DNA of 49,006 bases from Desulfurellaceae bacterium bin18 (lineage in GTDB: Bacteria; Desulfobacterota; Binatia; Bin18), in assembly GCA_002238415.1 (NCBI GenBank), contig MPMI01000044.1, forward strand, positions 1 through 49,006, written 5' to 3'. This document shows, piece by piece, positions 42,227 to 49,006 of the stretch. The notes beneath the pieces were generated by a model. It had not been told where the DNA came from, did not search any database, and saw only the letters and a list, made by a program, of their open reading frames with translations. The position numbers and the translations under genes are program-made. The first letter of the stretch is position 1; every line of letters starts with the position of its first letter.

Positions 42227-43390
42227 TCACGACGCCTCTAGCCCTTCGTTGAGGATGGAAAGATATCCATCATACACGAACACCCGGCCTCGACGTTTGC
42301 CGGTGATCTCACGCGCGATTCCGTATTTAACAAGGCGTTCCATCGCAGAGGAAGCGGCGGGAAAGGAGAGCGTCGTGCGGTTGCTGATCTCAGACAGAGA
42401 CAGAACCGGTCGCTCCTTCAACACTTCATGTACACGCAGGACCGAGCCGACACGGCGGCCGCCCTGTTCGATGGCAGCCCGGTCTGACGCGAACATCTCA
42501 GACAGGCGACGCGATGTGACAACCGCGCCCTCCGCCGTCACCCGCACTCCTTCGAGGAAAAAGCTGAGCCATGATTCTAAATCACCGGTACGGCGCACAT
42601 GATTCAGCAACTCGTAGTAGGTGGCGCGGTGTTGCTTGAAATACAGGCTCAGATACAAAAGCGGCTCGTGCAGCACTCCGGCCTGACACAGCAGGAAAGT
42701 GACGAGCAATCTTCCCACGCGCCCGTTGCCGTCGAGGAAAGGATGAATGGTCTCGAACTGCACATGCGCGAGTCCCGCCCGAAGCAGCACAGGGAGCCCG
42801 TCGTCCTCGGCGTGGAGAAAATGCTCGAACGCGGCCATGCAGTCAGGCACGGCAGTATGCGGGGGCGGGACAAAAACGGCATTGCCGGGCCGGGTCCCGC
42901 CAATCCAGTTCTGTGAACGGCGGAACTCGCCAGGGGTTTTTCCGCTTCCCCGCCCGCGTGATAGCAGCACGCCGTGAATCTCGCAGAGCAAGCGGTTCGA
43001 CAGCGGGAAGTTCTCCCGCAGGCGGCGTAAACCGTGGTTGAGCGCCGCTACGTAGTTCGAGACTTCAACCACATCATCGAACGGAACTCCGGGCGCTTCG
43101 TCCAACTCGAAAAGCAGAAGGTCCGACAGCGATGACTGCGTTCCCTCAATCTGAGAGGAGAGCACCGCTTCCTTGCGCACATAGGCGTAGAGAAAAAGCG
43201 CCTCGTCCGGCAGGAGAGTCGAGACGCCGTCGAGCCGGCCCAGGGCGAGCACCGCTGATTCAAGCGCCTGCTGCAACGGACCGTCCAGAACCAGCGCAGG
43301 ATTTGGCGGGAGCGGTTCCGGCACAAAGGCTCTGACTCGCTCGCCTCCAATGCTCGTCACCTCGTATCTACCTATCTCCCCACGCTGCAT
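42227..43390 (-). CDS. Fic-domain AMPylase with C-terminal winged helix
   Basis: A 387-aa class II Fic protein. The inhibitory helix SSQIEGT (~78-84) lies N-terminal, and the active motif HPFLDGNGRVGR starts at His216. The C-terminus (LSEISNRTTLSFPAASSAMERLV) forms a winged-helix DNA-binding domain, so it may repress itself. Fic enzymes transfer AMP to target hydroxyls. Start at ATG 43390 behind AAAGGGA; a GTG 18 nt further is possible. Its leader holds tandem AT-rich repeats. It is the first gene after hsdM on this strand. Confidence 0.92.
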   Translation of the reverse strand: MQRGEIGRYEVTSIGGERVRAFVPEPLPPNPALVLDGPLQQALESAVLALGRLDGVSTLLPDEALFLYAYVRKEAVLSSQIEGTQSSLSDLLLFELDEAPGVPFDDVVEVSNYVAALNHGLRRLRENFPLSNRLLCEIHGVLLSRGRGSGKTPGEFRRSQNWIGGTRPGNAVFVPPPHTAVPDCMAAFEHFLHAEDDGLPVLLRAGLAHVQFETIHPFLDGNGRVGRLLVTFLLCQAGVLHEPLLYLSLYFKQHRATYYELLNHVRRTGDLESWLSFFLEGVRVTAEGAVVTSRRLSEMFASDRAAIEQGGRRVGSVLRVHEVLKERPVLSLSEISNRTTLSFPAASSAMERLVKYGIAREITGKRRGRVFVYDGYLSILNEGLEAS

Positions 43391-43410
43391 AACCAGTATC
43401 CCTTTCACTA

Positions 43411-43545
43411 TTTAGTTAAAAGTTTCTAAACACCGGCTATTTTTATTAAATTTACCGGCTAAAGATTAAATAATAGCATTTTTTAATTAAAGTTTTTTTA
43501 ACACACGCTCTTTTTATTAAATTTTACTGACCAAACATTAAATAA
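43411..43545. repeat. ~71-bp tandem AT-rich repeat in the Fic leader
   Basis: Two imperfect copies, 43411-43479 and about 43482-43550, share TTTAGTTAAAAG-like, TTTTTATTAAATTT and ATTAAATAA blocks at an offset of 71-72 bp. AT content is far above the surroundings. They could be operator sites for the Fic winged helix or a recombination scar. The remaining 43546-43750 of this 360-bp gap shows no gene. Confidence 0.75.
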
Positions 43546-43750
43546 CGAAGAGGTTTACTGCAAGGGAATCGAGATAATTACACAAAGCAGCGTTTCATTA
43601 CGGTATTACTCCTGCTATCCGCCGATAATCTCATTCAGCGATCAAGCTATCCTGTTCAGCGCCGGTATATTTGCTAGACTGCATTGAGACTGCTGTTTCT
43701 CTCATAGCCGAGTTACTCGGTTCGACACCGCACCTGGCAGGAGCGTCTTT

Positions 43751-44137
43751 ATGGGACGGATTGTTGTTGAAGCACAGATAGAAAATGGCACTGATTCGAC
43801 CTGCCGCATCCATTGTGACGCCTTGGTTGATACGGGAGCAGCGTACCTGACCTTACCAAAGGCGTGGCAGGCCCGTTTGGGGCAGTTGACCAGGCTTGAT
43901 ACGGTGGAGGTAGAGACGGCAACTCAAACCGTTATAAGCGGAGACATTTGCGGACCAGTTCTCCTCCGCATGGAACATTTCCGACCAGTCCTGACCGAGG
44001 TGTTATTCATTGAGATGGAACCGGCGGATGGGCAATATGAACCATTGATTGGCTATATTCCCCTTGAGCAAGCCCAGGCTGCTGTTGATCTGCTTGGGCA
44101 TCGCTTGGTAAAGATTAGCCGGGTTGATCTCAAATAG
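43751..44137 (+). CDS. Retropepsin-like aspartic protease-fold protein
   Basis: A 128-aa protein with ALVDTGAAYLTLP, the D-T-G-A active-site loop of single-domain retroviral-type aspartic proteases (DUF/clan AA aspartyl protease family); GPVLLRMEHFRPVLTEVLFI and EPLIGYIPLEQAQAAVDLL match the later lobes. It would act as a dimer; bacterial members are little studied. GGCAGGAG precedes the start. It is the only plus-strand gene in the island, its stop 2 bp from the hsdM stop, so it is probably a separate insertion. Confidence 0.8.
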   Translation: MGRIVVEAQIENGTDSTCRIHCDALVDTGAAYLTLPKAWQARLGQLTRLDTVEVETATQTVISGDICGPVLLRMEHFRPVLTEVLFIEMEPADGQYEPLIGYIPLEQAQAAVDLLGHRLVKISRVDLK

Positions 44138-44139
44138 AC

Positions 44140-46494
44140 TCAGCCTGCCTCCCCAAAACTGACCAGCTTTTTCAATAAGCCTTCGGTTTCTCGCTCAAGC
44201 GCCAGAATTTCGGCTGTCACTTCTTCCAAGGAGCGAAGCGGGGTGTGCTGGTAGAAGTATTTGTTGAAGCTGATTTCATAACCGATTTGGGTTTTGTCGA
44301 TATTCAGCCAGGCGTCTTCAACATGCGGGCGGACTTCGCGCAGAAAGTAGGCGTGTATGTTGTCTTTTAAGGGCACGTTTTCAGTGTCGCGGAGTTCGGA
44401 GTCGGGTTCGTATTCGGTCCAGGAGTTGCCCTCTCCCTCTGGGAGAGGAAAAAAGCCGTAGTCGGGTAAGTGGTCGGCGGAGGTTCCCAGAGCATTCAAG
44501 AGTTGGGCGAGTTTTTCGCCTGAGAGCTTGTGGACTTTTTTGATGACCTTGGCTGCGTCTTCATCGCGCCAGCTTACGGCATTAAGGATTTGGCTTTTTT
44601 CGGAACTACTGAGTTTGATATTCAACTTTTTCAGCGCCGTGTCTACGTGGGCTTTGAACTGGTTGAAGTCCAAGCATAGCTCTTGTCCGACCTCTGCCAT
44701 GAGTTTCTGGCCGATTTCCATGAGCGCCTTTTGTGCTGTCCAAGTTTTCAGGGCAAAAAGGGCTTTGCGGTTTTTTGGTGACAGGCTGAGTTCTTCACGT
44801 TCGATGTGATCTTCTATTGCCTTTTGATGATCGGCGAGTTCGGTATAGATTGCATCTCCCCAGCGTTCGTAGACCCATGCCATGATTTCGCTCAGCGCAG
44901 GGACGAAGCGTAGGAGGGCAATACGTTTCGGCGTGAATTGGGCGGCGAGGCGCAGGGGGCGTTCGACCGTGACTTTGTAGTAGCCGAAGTCGCTGTTGTC
45001 GTAGACTTTGGAGAGGGGATTTTCTTTCGTGTGATGCGGCATGTCGAGGTAGAGCCGGGTAATGCGGGCGATGTGGTCGGGGGCGAATTCGCAGTTTTTC
45101 GCACCCAGGTTTTTGCGCAGTTTGCGGCAGAGTTCGGAGGCGTCAATCAGTTGGACCTTGCCTTTTCGATGGGGCGGCTTGTTGTTGGACAACAGCCAGA
45201 TGTAGGTCGTGATGCCGGTGTTGTAAAATAGATTATTGGGCAACTGGATGATGGCTTCCAACCAGTCGTTCTCGATAATATAGCGACGGATGTTGCTCTC
45301 CCCGCTGCCGGCATCGCCGGTGAACAAAGATGAGCCGTTGTGGACCGAAGCCAGACGCGAGCCGAGCGGACTATCCTTCAGCCGCTTCATTTTACTGACC
45401 ATATCCATCAGGAATAAGAGTTGCCCGTCTGAGGAACGCGGGATGGCAGGTTCGGTTTTTTCTTCACCTTTGAAATTCGTCAGTTCGACTTCAAAGCGTG
45501 GGTCGAGAATGTCCTTACCATCGAGAATGAATTTTTGATCTGCTTTCCACGATTTCCCATACGGCGGGTTGGACAGCATGAAATCAAAGCGCAGGCCTGC
45601 AAACTCGTCCATGGCCAGGGTTGAGCCGTATTTGATGTTCTCGGGATTATTGCCCTTAATCATCATATCGGATTTACAAATCGCATAGGTCTCGCCGTTG
45701 ACCTCTTTGCCGTATAGGTACACCGGAGCGGTCGAGCGAATCCGGCCGCCGGGGTCGGTAATAAAACCCTGCGACTCGGTCAGCATACCGCCGGACCCGC
45801 AGGCCCCGTCGTAGACGGTGATGACCGGCGGCAGTCGGCCTTTGACCGGCTCGAATAAGAGATGGGTCATGAGCTGAATGACCTCGCGCGGGGTGAAGTG
45901 CTCGCCGGCCTCTTCGTTATTTTCTTCGTTAAACTTGCGAATCAATTCTTCAAACACATAGCCCATGCCGAGGTTGGTCAGGGGAGCAAGCCTGCGTCCG
46001 TCCGGGTCCACGGCGTTATGCGCACTCAGGTTAATGCGTTCGGAGGCGAATTTTTCCAGCACGTCCAGCAGCACGTCCGCCTCGACCATACGCTTGATCT
46101 GATTGCGCAACTCGAACTTGTCGATAATTTCCTTGACGTTGTCACTAAAGCTATCCAGATAGGCTCGGAAGTTCGCTTCCAGAATCTGACGGTTGTTGGA
46201 CACCGTCTTAATCAGCTTTTTGAGCGTCCACTCAGAGGTGTTGTAAAATACCGTGCCTGAAGCTTCGCGCAGGCCCTCCGGGTCCAAATCGGTAAACCCG
46301 GCCTCTTCACGCTGAAAGCGGACTTCTTCGAGGACCGCGTCTTTGGAGTCTTCCAATAAACAGTCGAGGCGACGCAGCACGAACATGGGCAAAATGACAT
46401 CGCGGTATTTGCCCCGCACATAGACATCGCGCAAACAGTCATCGGCAATCGACCAGATAAAAGAAACGAGTTTATTGTGTCCGGTGTGGTCCAT
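44140..46494 (-). CDS. hsdM: Type I restriction-modification methyltransferase subunit M
   Basis: A 784-aa N6-adenine methyltransferase. An N-terminal helical domain precedes the SAM motif DGACGSGG (229-236) and catalytic SNPPYGK (308-314). The C-terminal ~280 residues extend beyond the ~500-aa classical HsdM, a form seen in one large HsdM subgroup, with WRDEDAAKVIKKVHKLSG and LEEVTAEILALERETEG near the end. It methylates the site read by HsdS. Start at 46494 (MDHTGHNK); the frame upstream is repeat-derived. It heads the island's minus-strand operon. Confidence 0.93.
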   Translation of the reverse strand: MDHTGHNKLVSFIWSIADDCLRDVYVRGKYRDVILPMFVLRRLDCLLEDSKDAVLEEVRFQREEAGFTDLDPEGLREASGTVFYNTSEWTLKKLIKTVSNNRQILEANFRAYLDSFSDNVKEIIDKFELRNQIKRMVEADVLLDVLEKFASERINLSAHNAVDPDGRRLAPLTNLGMGYVFEELIRKFNEENNEEAGEHFTPREVIQLMTHLLFEPVKGRLPPVITVYDGACGSGGMLTESQGFITDPGGRIRSTAPVYLYGKEVNGETYAICKSDMMIKGNNPENIKYGSTLAMDEFAGLRFDFMLSNPPYGKSWKADQKFILDGKDILDPRFEVELTNFKGEEKTEPAIPRSSDGQLLFLMDMVSKMKRLKDSPLGSRLASVHNGSSLFTGDAGSGESNIRRYIIENDWLEAIIQLPNNLFYNTGITTYIWLLSNNKPPHRKGKVQLIDASELCRKLRKNLGAKNCEFAPDHIARITRLYLDMPHHTKENPLSKVYDNSDFGYYKVTVERPLRLAAQFTPKRIALLRFVPALSEIMAWVYERWGDAIYTELADHQKAIEDHIEREELSLSPKNRKALFALKTWTAQKALMEIGQKLMAEVGQELCLDFNQFKAHVDTALKKLNIKLSSSEKSQILNAVSWRDEDAAKVIKKVHKLSGEKLAQLLNALGTSADHLPDYGFFPLPEGEGNSWTEYEPDSELRDTENVPLKDNIHAYFLREVRPHVEDAWLNIDKTQIGYEISFNKYFYQHTPLRSLEEVTAEILALERETEGLLKKLVSFGEAG

Positions 46495-46549
46495 TTTCTC
46501 TCTATCAGGCAGCGCACTGCCTCTCCTTGGCTTCGTCGTATCCCCGAAG

Positions 46550-46578
46550 CCTGGATACCTGCTTTCGCAGGTATGACA
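46550..46578. repeat. Dispersed palindromic repeat upstream of hsdM
   Basis: ATACCTGC-TTTC-GCAGGTAT hairpin within CCTGGATACCTGCTTTCGCA, the pattern of an intergenic repeat widespread in proteobacterial genomes (its reverse strand encodes VIPAKAGIQ when translated). It lies in the leader between hsdM and the divergent LLM gene. Confidence 0.75.
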
Positions 46579-46684
46579 CAATACGGTCTGGTATTCCTGT
46601 AGAAGAGGCAGCCCAACATCTTGCAGGTAATGGAATAAGACAGATACACAAGAGTGAGCATTTCAGAAGTAAGGAGGAAAGCAT

Positions 46685-47542
46685 ATGGATATTGGCGTAT
46701 TCTGTTTCACGTCCGGCGAGTCGGCGGACCCTGCAGTTGTGGCGAAAAAGGCCGAAGAACTGGGCTTTGCCTCGTTCTGGGTCCCGGAGCATCCGATCCT
46801 GCCGGTGCATACTACTGTGGGCTATCCCATGGCTCCGGATCAGCCGATTCCGAGAACGATCGGGATTATTTCCGACCCGTTTGTATCGCTGGCTCGGGCC
46901 TCGGCCACGACCACGAAGATCAAGCTGGGCACAGGGATTTGTCTCGTGCCGGAACGCAACCCGTTGTTACTGGCCAAGGAGATCTCCACGCTGGACCACT
47001 ATTCGGGCGGACGTTTTCTGTTTGGTATTGGGGCCGGCTGGCAAAAAGAAGAATGTGAGATCATGGGCGGAGATTTTCCGCACCGCTGGACCCAGACCCG
47101 GGATTCGATTCTGGCGATGAAAGAGCTGTGGACTGCGGACGAGTCCGAATATCACGGCCGTTATTATGACTTTCCCGCGGTCAAGTGCTTTCCCAAGCCA
47201 GCCCAAAATCCGCATCCGCCCGTTATTCTCGGTGGCTCGGCCAAGAATGTGTTCAAACGGACGGTTGAATGGGGGGACGGCTGGATGCCGGTCAGCACCT
47301 CGCCTGATGAGATTCGACGCGGACGCGAGACCTTGAACGAGCTGGCTGCCCAAGCCGGGCGTGATCCCAAGTCCATCTCCGTGATCGCCTTTGGGCAACC
47401 GGGGCAGTTGCATAGCCGCGACCAGGCCCAGGCACTGGAAGAGGCCGGCGCGGAACACGCCATTGTCTGGCTCAACAAGTTGCAGGAAGAGGAAGTCATT
47501 GCGGAGTTAGAGGGGTTAGCTCAAGAGATGCTGGGCGCATAA
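46685..47542 (+). CDS. LLM-class (F420-type) oxidoreductase
   Basis: A 285-aa luciferase-like TIM barrel: DIGVFCFTSGESADPAVVAK, ASFWVPEHPILP, KIKLGTGICLVPERNPLLLA, GRFLFGIGAGWQKEE and PPVILGGSAKNVFKR with DGWMPV are family motifs, closest to F420-dependent TIGR03619-like proteins. Substrate unknown. AAGGAGGAA precedes the ATG. Codons ~71-119 are the part copied at the island's left edge. Confidence 0.9.
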   Translation: MDIGVFCFTSGESADPAVVAKKAEELGFASFWVPEHPILPVHTTVGYPMAPDQPIPRTIGIISDPFVSLARASATTTKIKLGTGICLVPERNPLLLAKEISTLDHYSGGRFLFGIGAGWQKEECEIMGGDFPHRWTQTRDSILAMKELWTADESEYHGRYYDFPAVKCFPKPAQNPHPPVILGGSAKNVFKRTVEWGDGWMPVSTSPDEIRRGRETLNELAAQAGRDPKSISVIAFGQPGQLHSRDQAQALEEAGAEHAIVWLNKLQEEEVIAELEGLAQEMLGA

Positions 47543-47563
47543 AAACGCAGGGGGAGCCGCACC

Positions 47564-48904
47564 GTGAAAAACATTATGCACCTGAATGCTTTTCTGATTC
47601 ACAGCCCCATGAATCATACGGTTGGGTCATGGACTCATCCGGACAGCACGGTCGGCTCCTCCTTTGCTCAACCCGACATGTGGCAGGACGTTGCCAGAAC
47701 GCTGGAGCGGGGCAAGTTTGACGCCATATTTTTTGCGGACCAGCTTGCCACCTATGGCAACTATCGCGCCCGCACCGATGAAGCTCTCGTCCATGCCGTT
47801 CAGTTTCCGATTCATGACCCGACCCTGCTGATTCCCATGCTAGCCGCGGTAACCGAACGGCTCGGATTTGCCGTGACCCTGTCCGCCACCTATTACCCGC
47901 CATATATGGCGGTCCGTAAACTTTCGACACTCGATCATCTGACCAAGGGACGGATCGGGTGGAATATTGTCACCTCCGTCCATATTGGGGAGGCGCACAA
48001 TATGGGCTGGGAGAACATGATTGCGCACGATGCACGCTATGAGCGCGCCGATGAATACATGCAGGTCTGTCACAAACTGTGGCAGAGTTGGGAGGCTGAC
48101 GCGGTCGTGGCGGATAAAACGTCCGGGGTGTATGTTGATCCCAGCAAGGTCCATCCCATCAATCACCAGGGCAAGTGGTTCTCCTGTCCGGGCATCTCGC
48201 CCGTTTCCCCTTCACCCCAGGGCTATCCGGTTCTTTTTCAGGCCGGCGCCTCGGGCGCGGGGCGCGATTTCTGTGCCAAGCATGCCGAAGCGGCGTTCGG
48301 GGTGCAACTCACGCCGCGGGCGATGAAAGCCTATGCGGACGATATGCGTGCGCGGGTGAAAAACCTCGGCAGAGATCCCGCCAGCCTCAAATTTATTTGG
48401 GGTATTCAGGCCATTGTCGGCGGAACGGAGGAGGAGGCGCGCCGGAAACAGCGGGACATCAACGAGCGCGTTCCGGTCGAAGGCGGATTGGCCCTGCTGT
48501 CGGGTCACACCAGCCACGATCTGTCCCAATATGACCTGGACCAGCCGGTTGAAGATATTGAGATTGAAGGCATACGTGGGCTATTCGAGATATTCACCAA
48601 GATGTATCAATCGGGCGATCTGGGCCGCGACCGGCTCACCATGCGCGAGGTCGGCAAAATCTACGGCGCGACCATTGGCTGTCCGCAAATTGTCGGTACG
48701 CCGGAACAGGTCGCCGATCAGATGGAAGCCATCCTGGATGAGACCGGCGGACACGGCTTTAATATCACCCCCTCGACCATGCCGGGCTCAATTACGGAAT
48801 TTGTTGATACGGTCGTACCGGTGTTACAGAAACGCGGCCTGCACCGCACGGAGTATACCGGCCAGACGCTCAGAGAGCATCTGAGGCAGGAAATGTGTGA
48901 GTAA
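47564..48904 (+). CDS. NtaA/SnaA/DszA-type FMN-dependent monooxygenase
   Basis: A 446-aa LLM-class monooxygenase of the NtaA/DszA group: HTVGSWTHPDS, FFADQLATYGNY, LSTLDHLTKGRIGWNIVTS, DEYMQVCHKLW, PVLFQAGASGAGRDFCAKHA and VGTPEQVADQME are characteristic. It uses FMNH2 from a separate reductase to oxidise sulfur or nitrogen heterocycles, chelators or similar. GTG start at 47564, 21 bp after the preceding LLM gene, so co-transcribed. The last 100 bp of the window after it are G-rich and hold no gene. Confidence 0.9.
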   Translation: MKNIMHLNAFLIHSPMNHTVGSWTHPDSTVGSSFAQPDMWQDVARTLERGKFDAIFFADQLATYGNYRARTDEALVHAVQFPIHDPTLLIPMLAAVTERLGFAVTLSATYYPPYMAVRKLSTLDHLTKGRIGWNIVTSVHIGEAHNMGWENMIAHDARYERADEYMQVCHKLWQSWEADAVVADKTSGVYVDPSKVHPINHQGKWFSCPGISPVSPSPQGYPVLFQAGASGAGRDFCAKHAEAAFGVQLTPRAMKAYADDMRARVKNLGRDPASLKFIWGIQAIVGGTEEEARRKQRDINERVPVEGGLALLSGHTSHDLSQYDLDQPVEDIEIEGIRGLFEIFTKMYQSGDLGRDRLTMREVGKIYGATIGCPQIVGTPEQVADQMEAILDETGGHGFNITPSTMPGSITEFVDTVVPVLQKRGLHRTEYTGQTLREHLRQEMCE

Positions 48905-49006
48905 GAAAAGAGGTGTCTCCACTTGAGAGGGAGGGCCACGTAGTGGCGGGGGGAGTGTTTCGCGCAGTCGAGGACCCCACCCCGCCGCTGCCGCGGCACC
49001 CCTCCC

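Noticed and set aside
43690..43745. tRNA-like GGTTCGA segment upstream of the retropepsin-like gene
   Set aside because: The CGG-TTCGACA-CCG arm has only three pairs, and no acceptor, D or anticodon arm can be folded around it.
46495..46581. N-terminal extension of hsdM
   Set aside because: The sequence is a dispersed intergenic repeat hairpin; HsdM homology begins at 46494.

Overview
The window is GC-rich, densely coded bacterial DNA. SD-type ribosome binding sites, Cys/His-rich cytoplasmic enzymes and Sec signal peptides fit a Gram-negative bacterium. Many amidohydrolase-2 proteins, flavin/F420-type LLM oxidoreductases, DUF1330 proteins, GSTs, a deazaflavin-dependent nitroreductase-like protein and a TauD dioxygenase lie together. 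That mix recalls large-genome uncultured lineages such as Tectomicrobia/Entotheonella, Binatota or deltaproteobacteria-like groups. This placement is an inference from gene content; no rRNA or taxonomic marker is present.

Layout. 1-700: the end of an IS630-type transposase and a small two-gene unit whose first gene carries a nonsense codon. 743-29741: a long catabolic/accessory metabolic region in short operons on both strands. It holds three amidohydrolase-2 proteins, an LLM monooxygenase, a TauD-type dioxygenase, SDRs, GSTs, a PRISE-like reductase, cupins, a ThuA-like protein, a diaminopimelate decarboxylase homologue, an N-acyl-D-amino-acid deacylase, OsmC, a DNA alkyltransferase-like protein, a thermonuclease and a CAP-domain protein. 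Within it, at 17610-18188, a carboxymuconolactone decarboxylase/AhpD-like gene is interrupted by one in-frame TGA. The TGA falls exactly where the second Cys of the CxxC motif should be and is followed at SECIS distance by a perfect 8-bp hairpin with a GGC loop. It is best read as a selenoprotein.

30251-46494: a defence island built into a type I restriction-modification locus, almost all on the minus strand. Reading in the direction of transcription: hsdM; a retropepsin-like gene on the opposite strand; a Fic protein behind a tandem-repeat AT-rich leader; an unknown gene plus a TIR-domain gene; a RAYT transposase with REP elements; hsdS with an in-frame amber codon; an OLD-family ATPase-nuclease; an AAA ATPase + DUF4276 pair; an hsdR 5' stub; a broken HicB-like gene; an AAA ATPase + PD-(D/E)xK-like pair; and hsdR. 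Duplicated gene ends mark the junctions. About 80 bp of the hsdR start occurs on both sides of the HicB/AAA/nuclease cassette. About 147 bp of an LLM gene at the left edge of the island is a degenerate copy of the intact LLM gene just past its right edge. The locus therefore looks like an RM operon into which several two-gene anti-phage modules were inserted.

46685-48904: two LLM-class monooxygenase genes resume the metabolic background.
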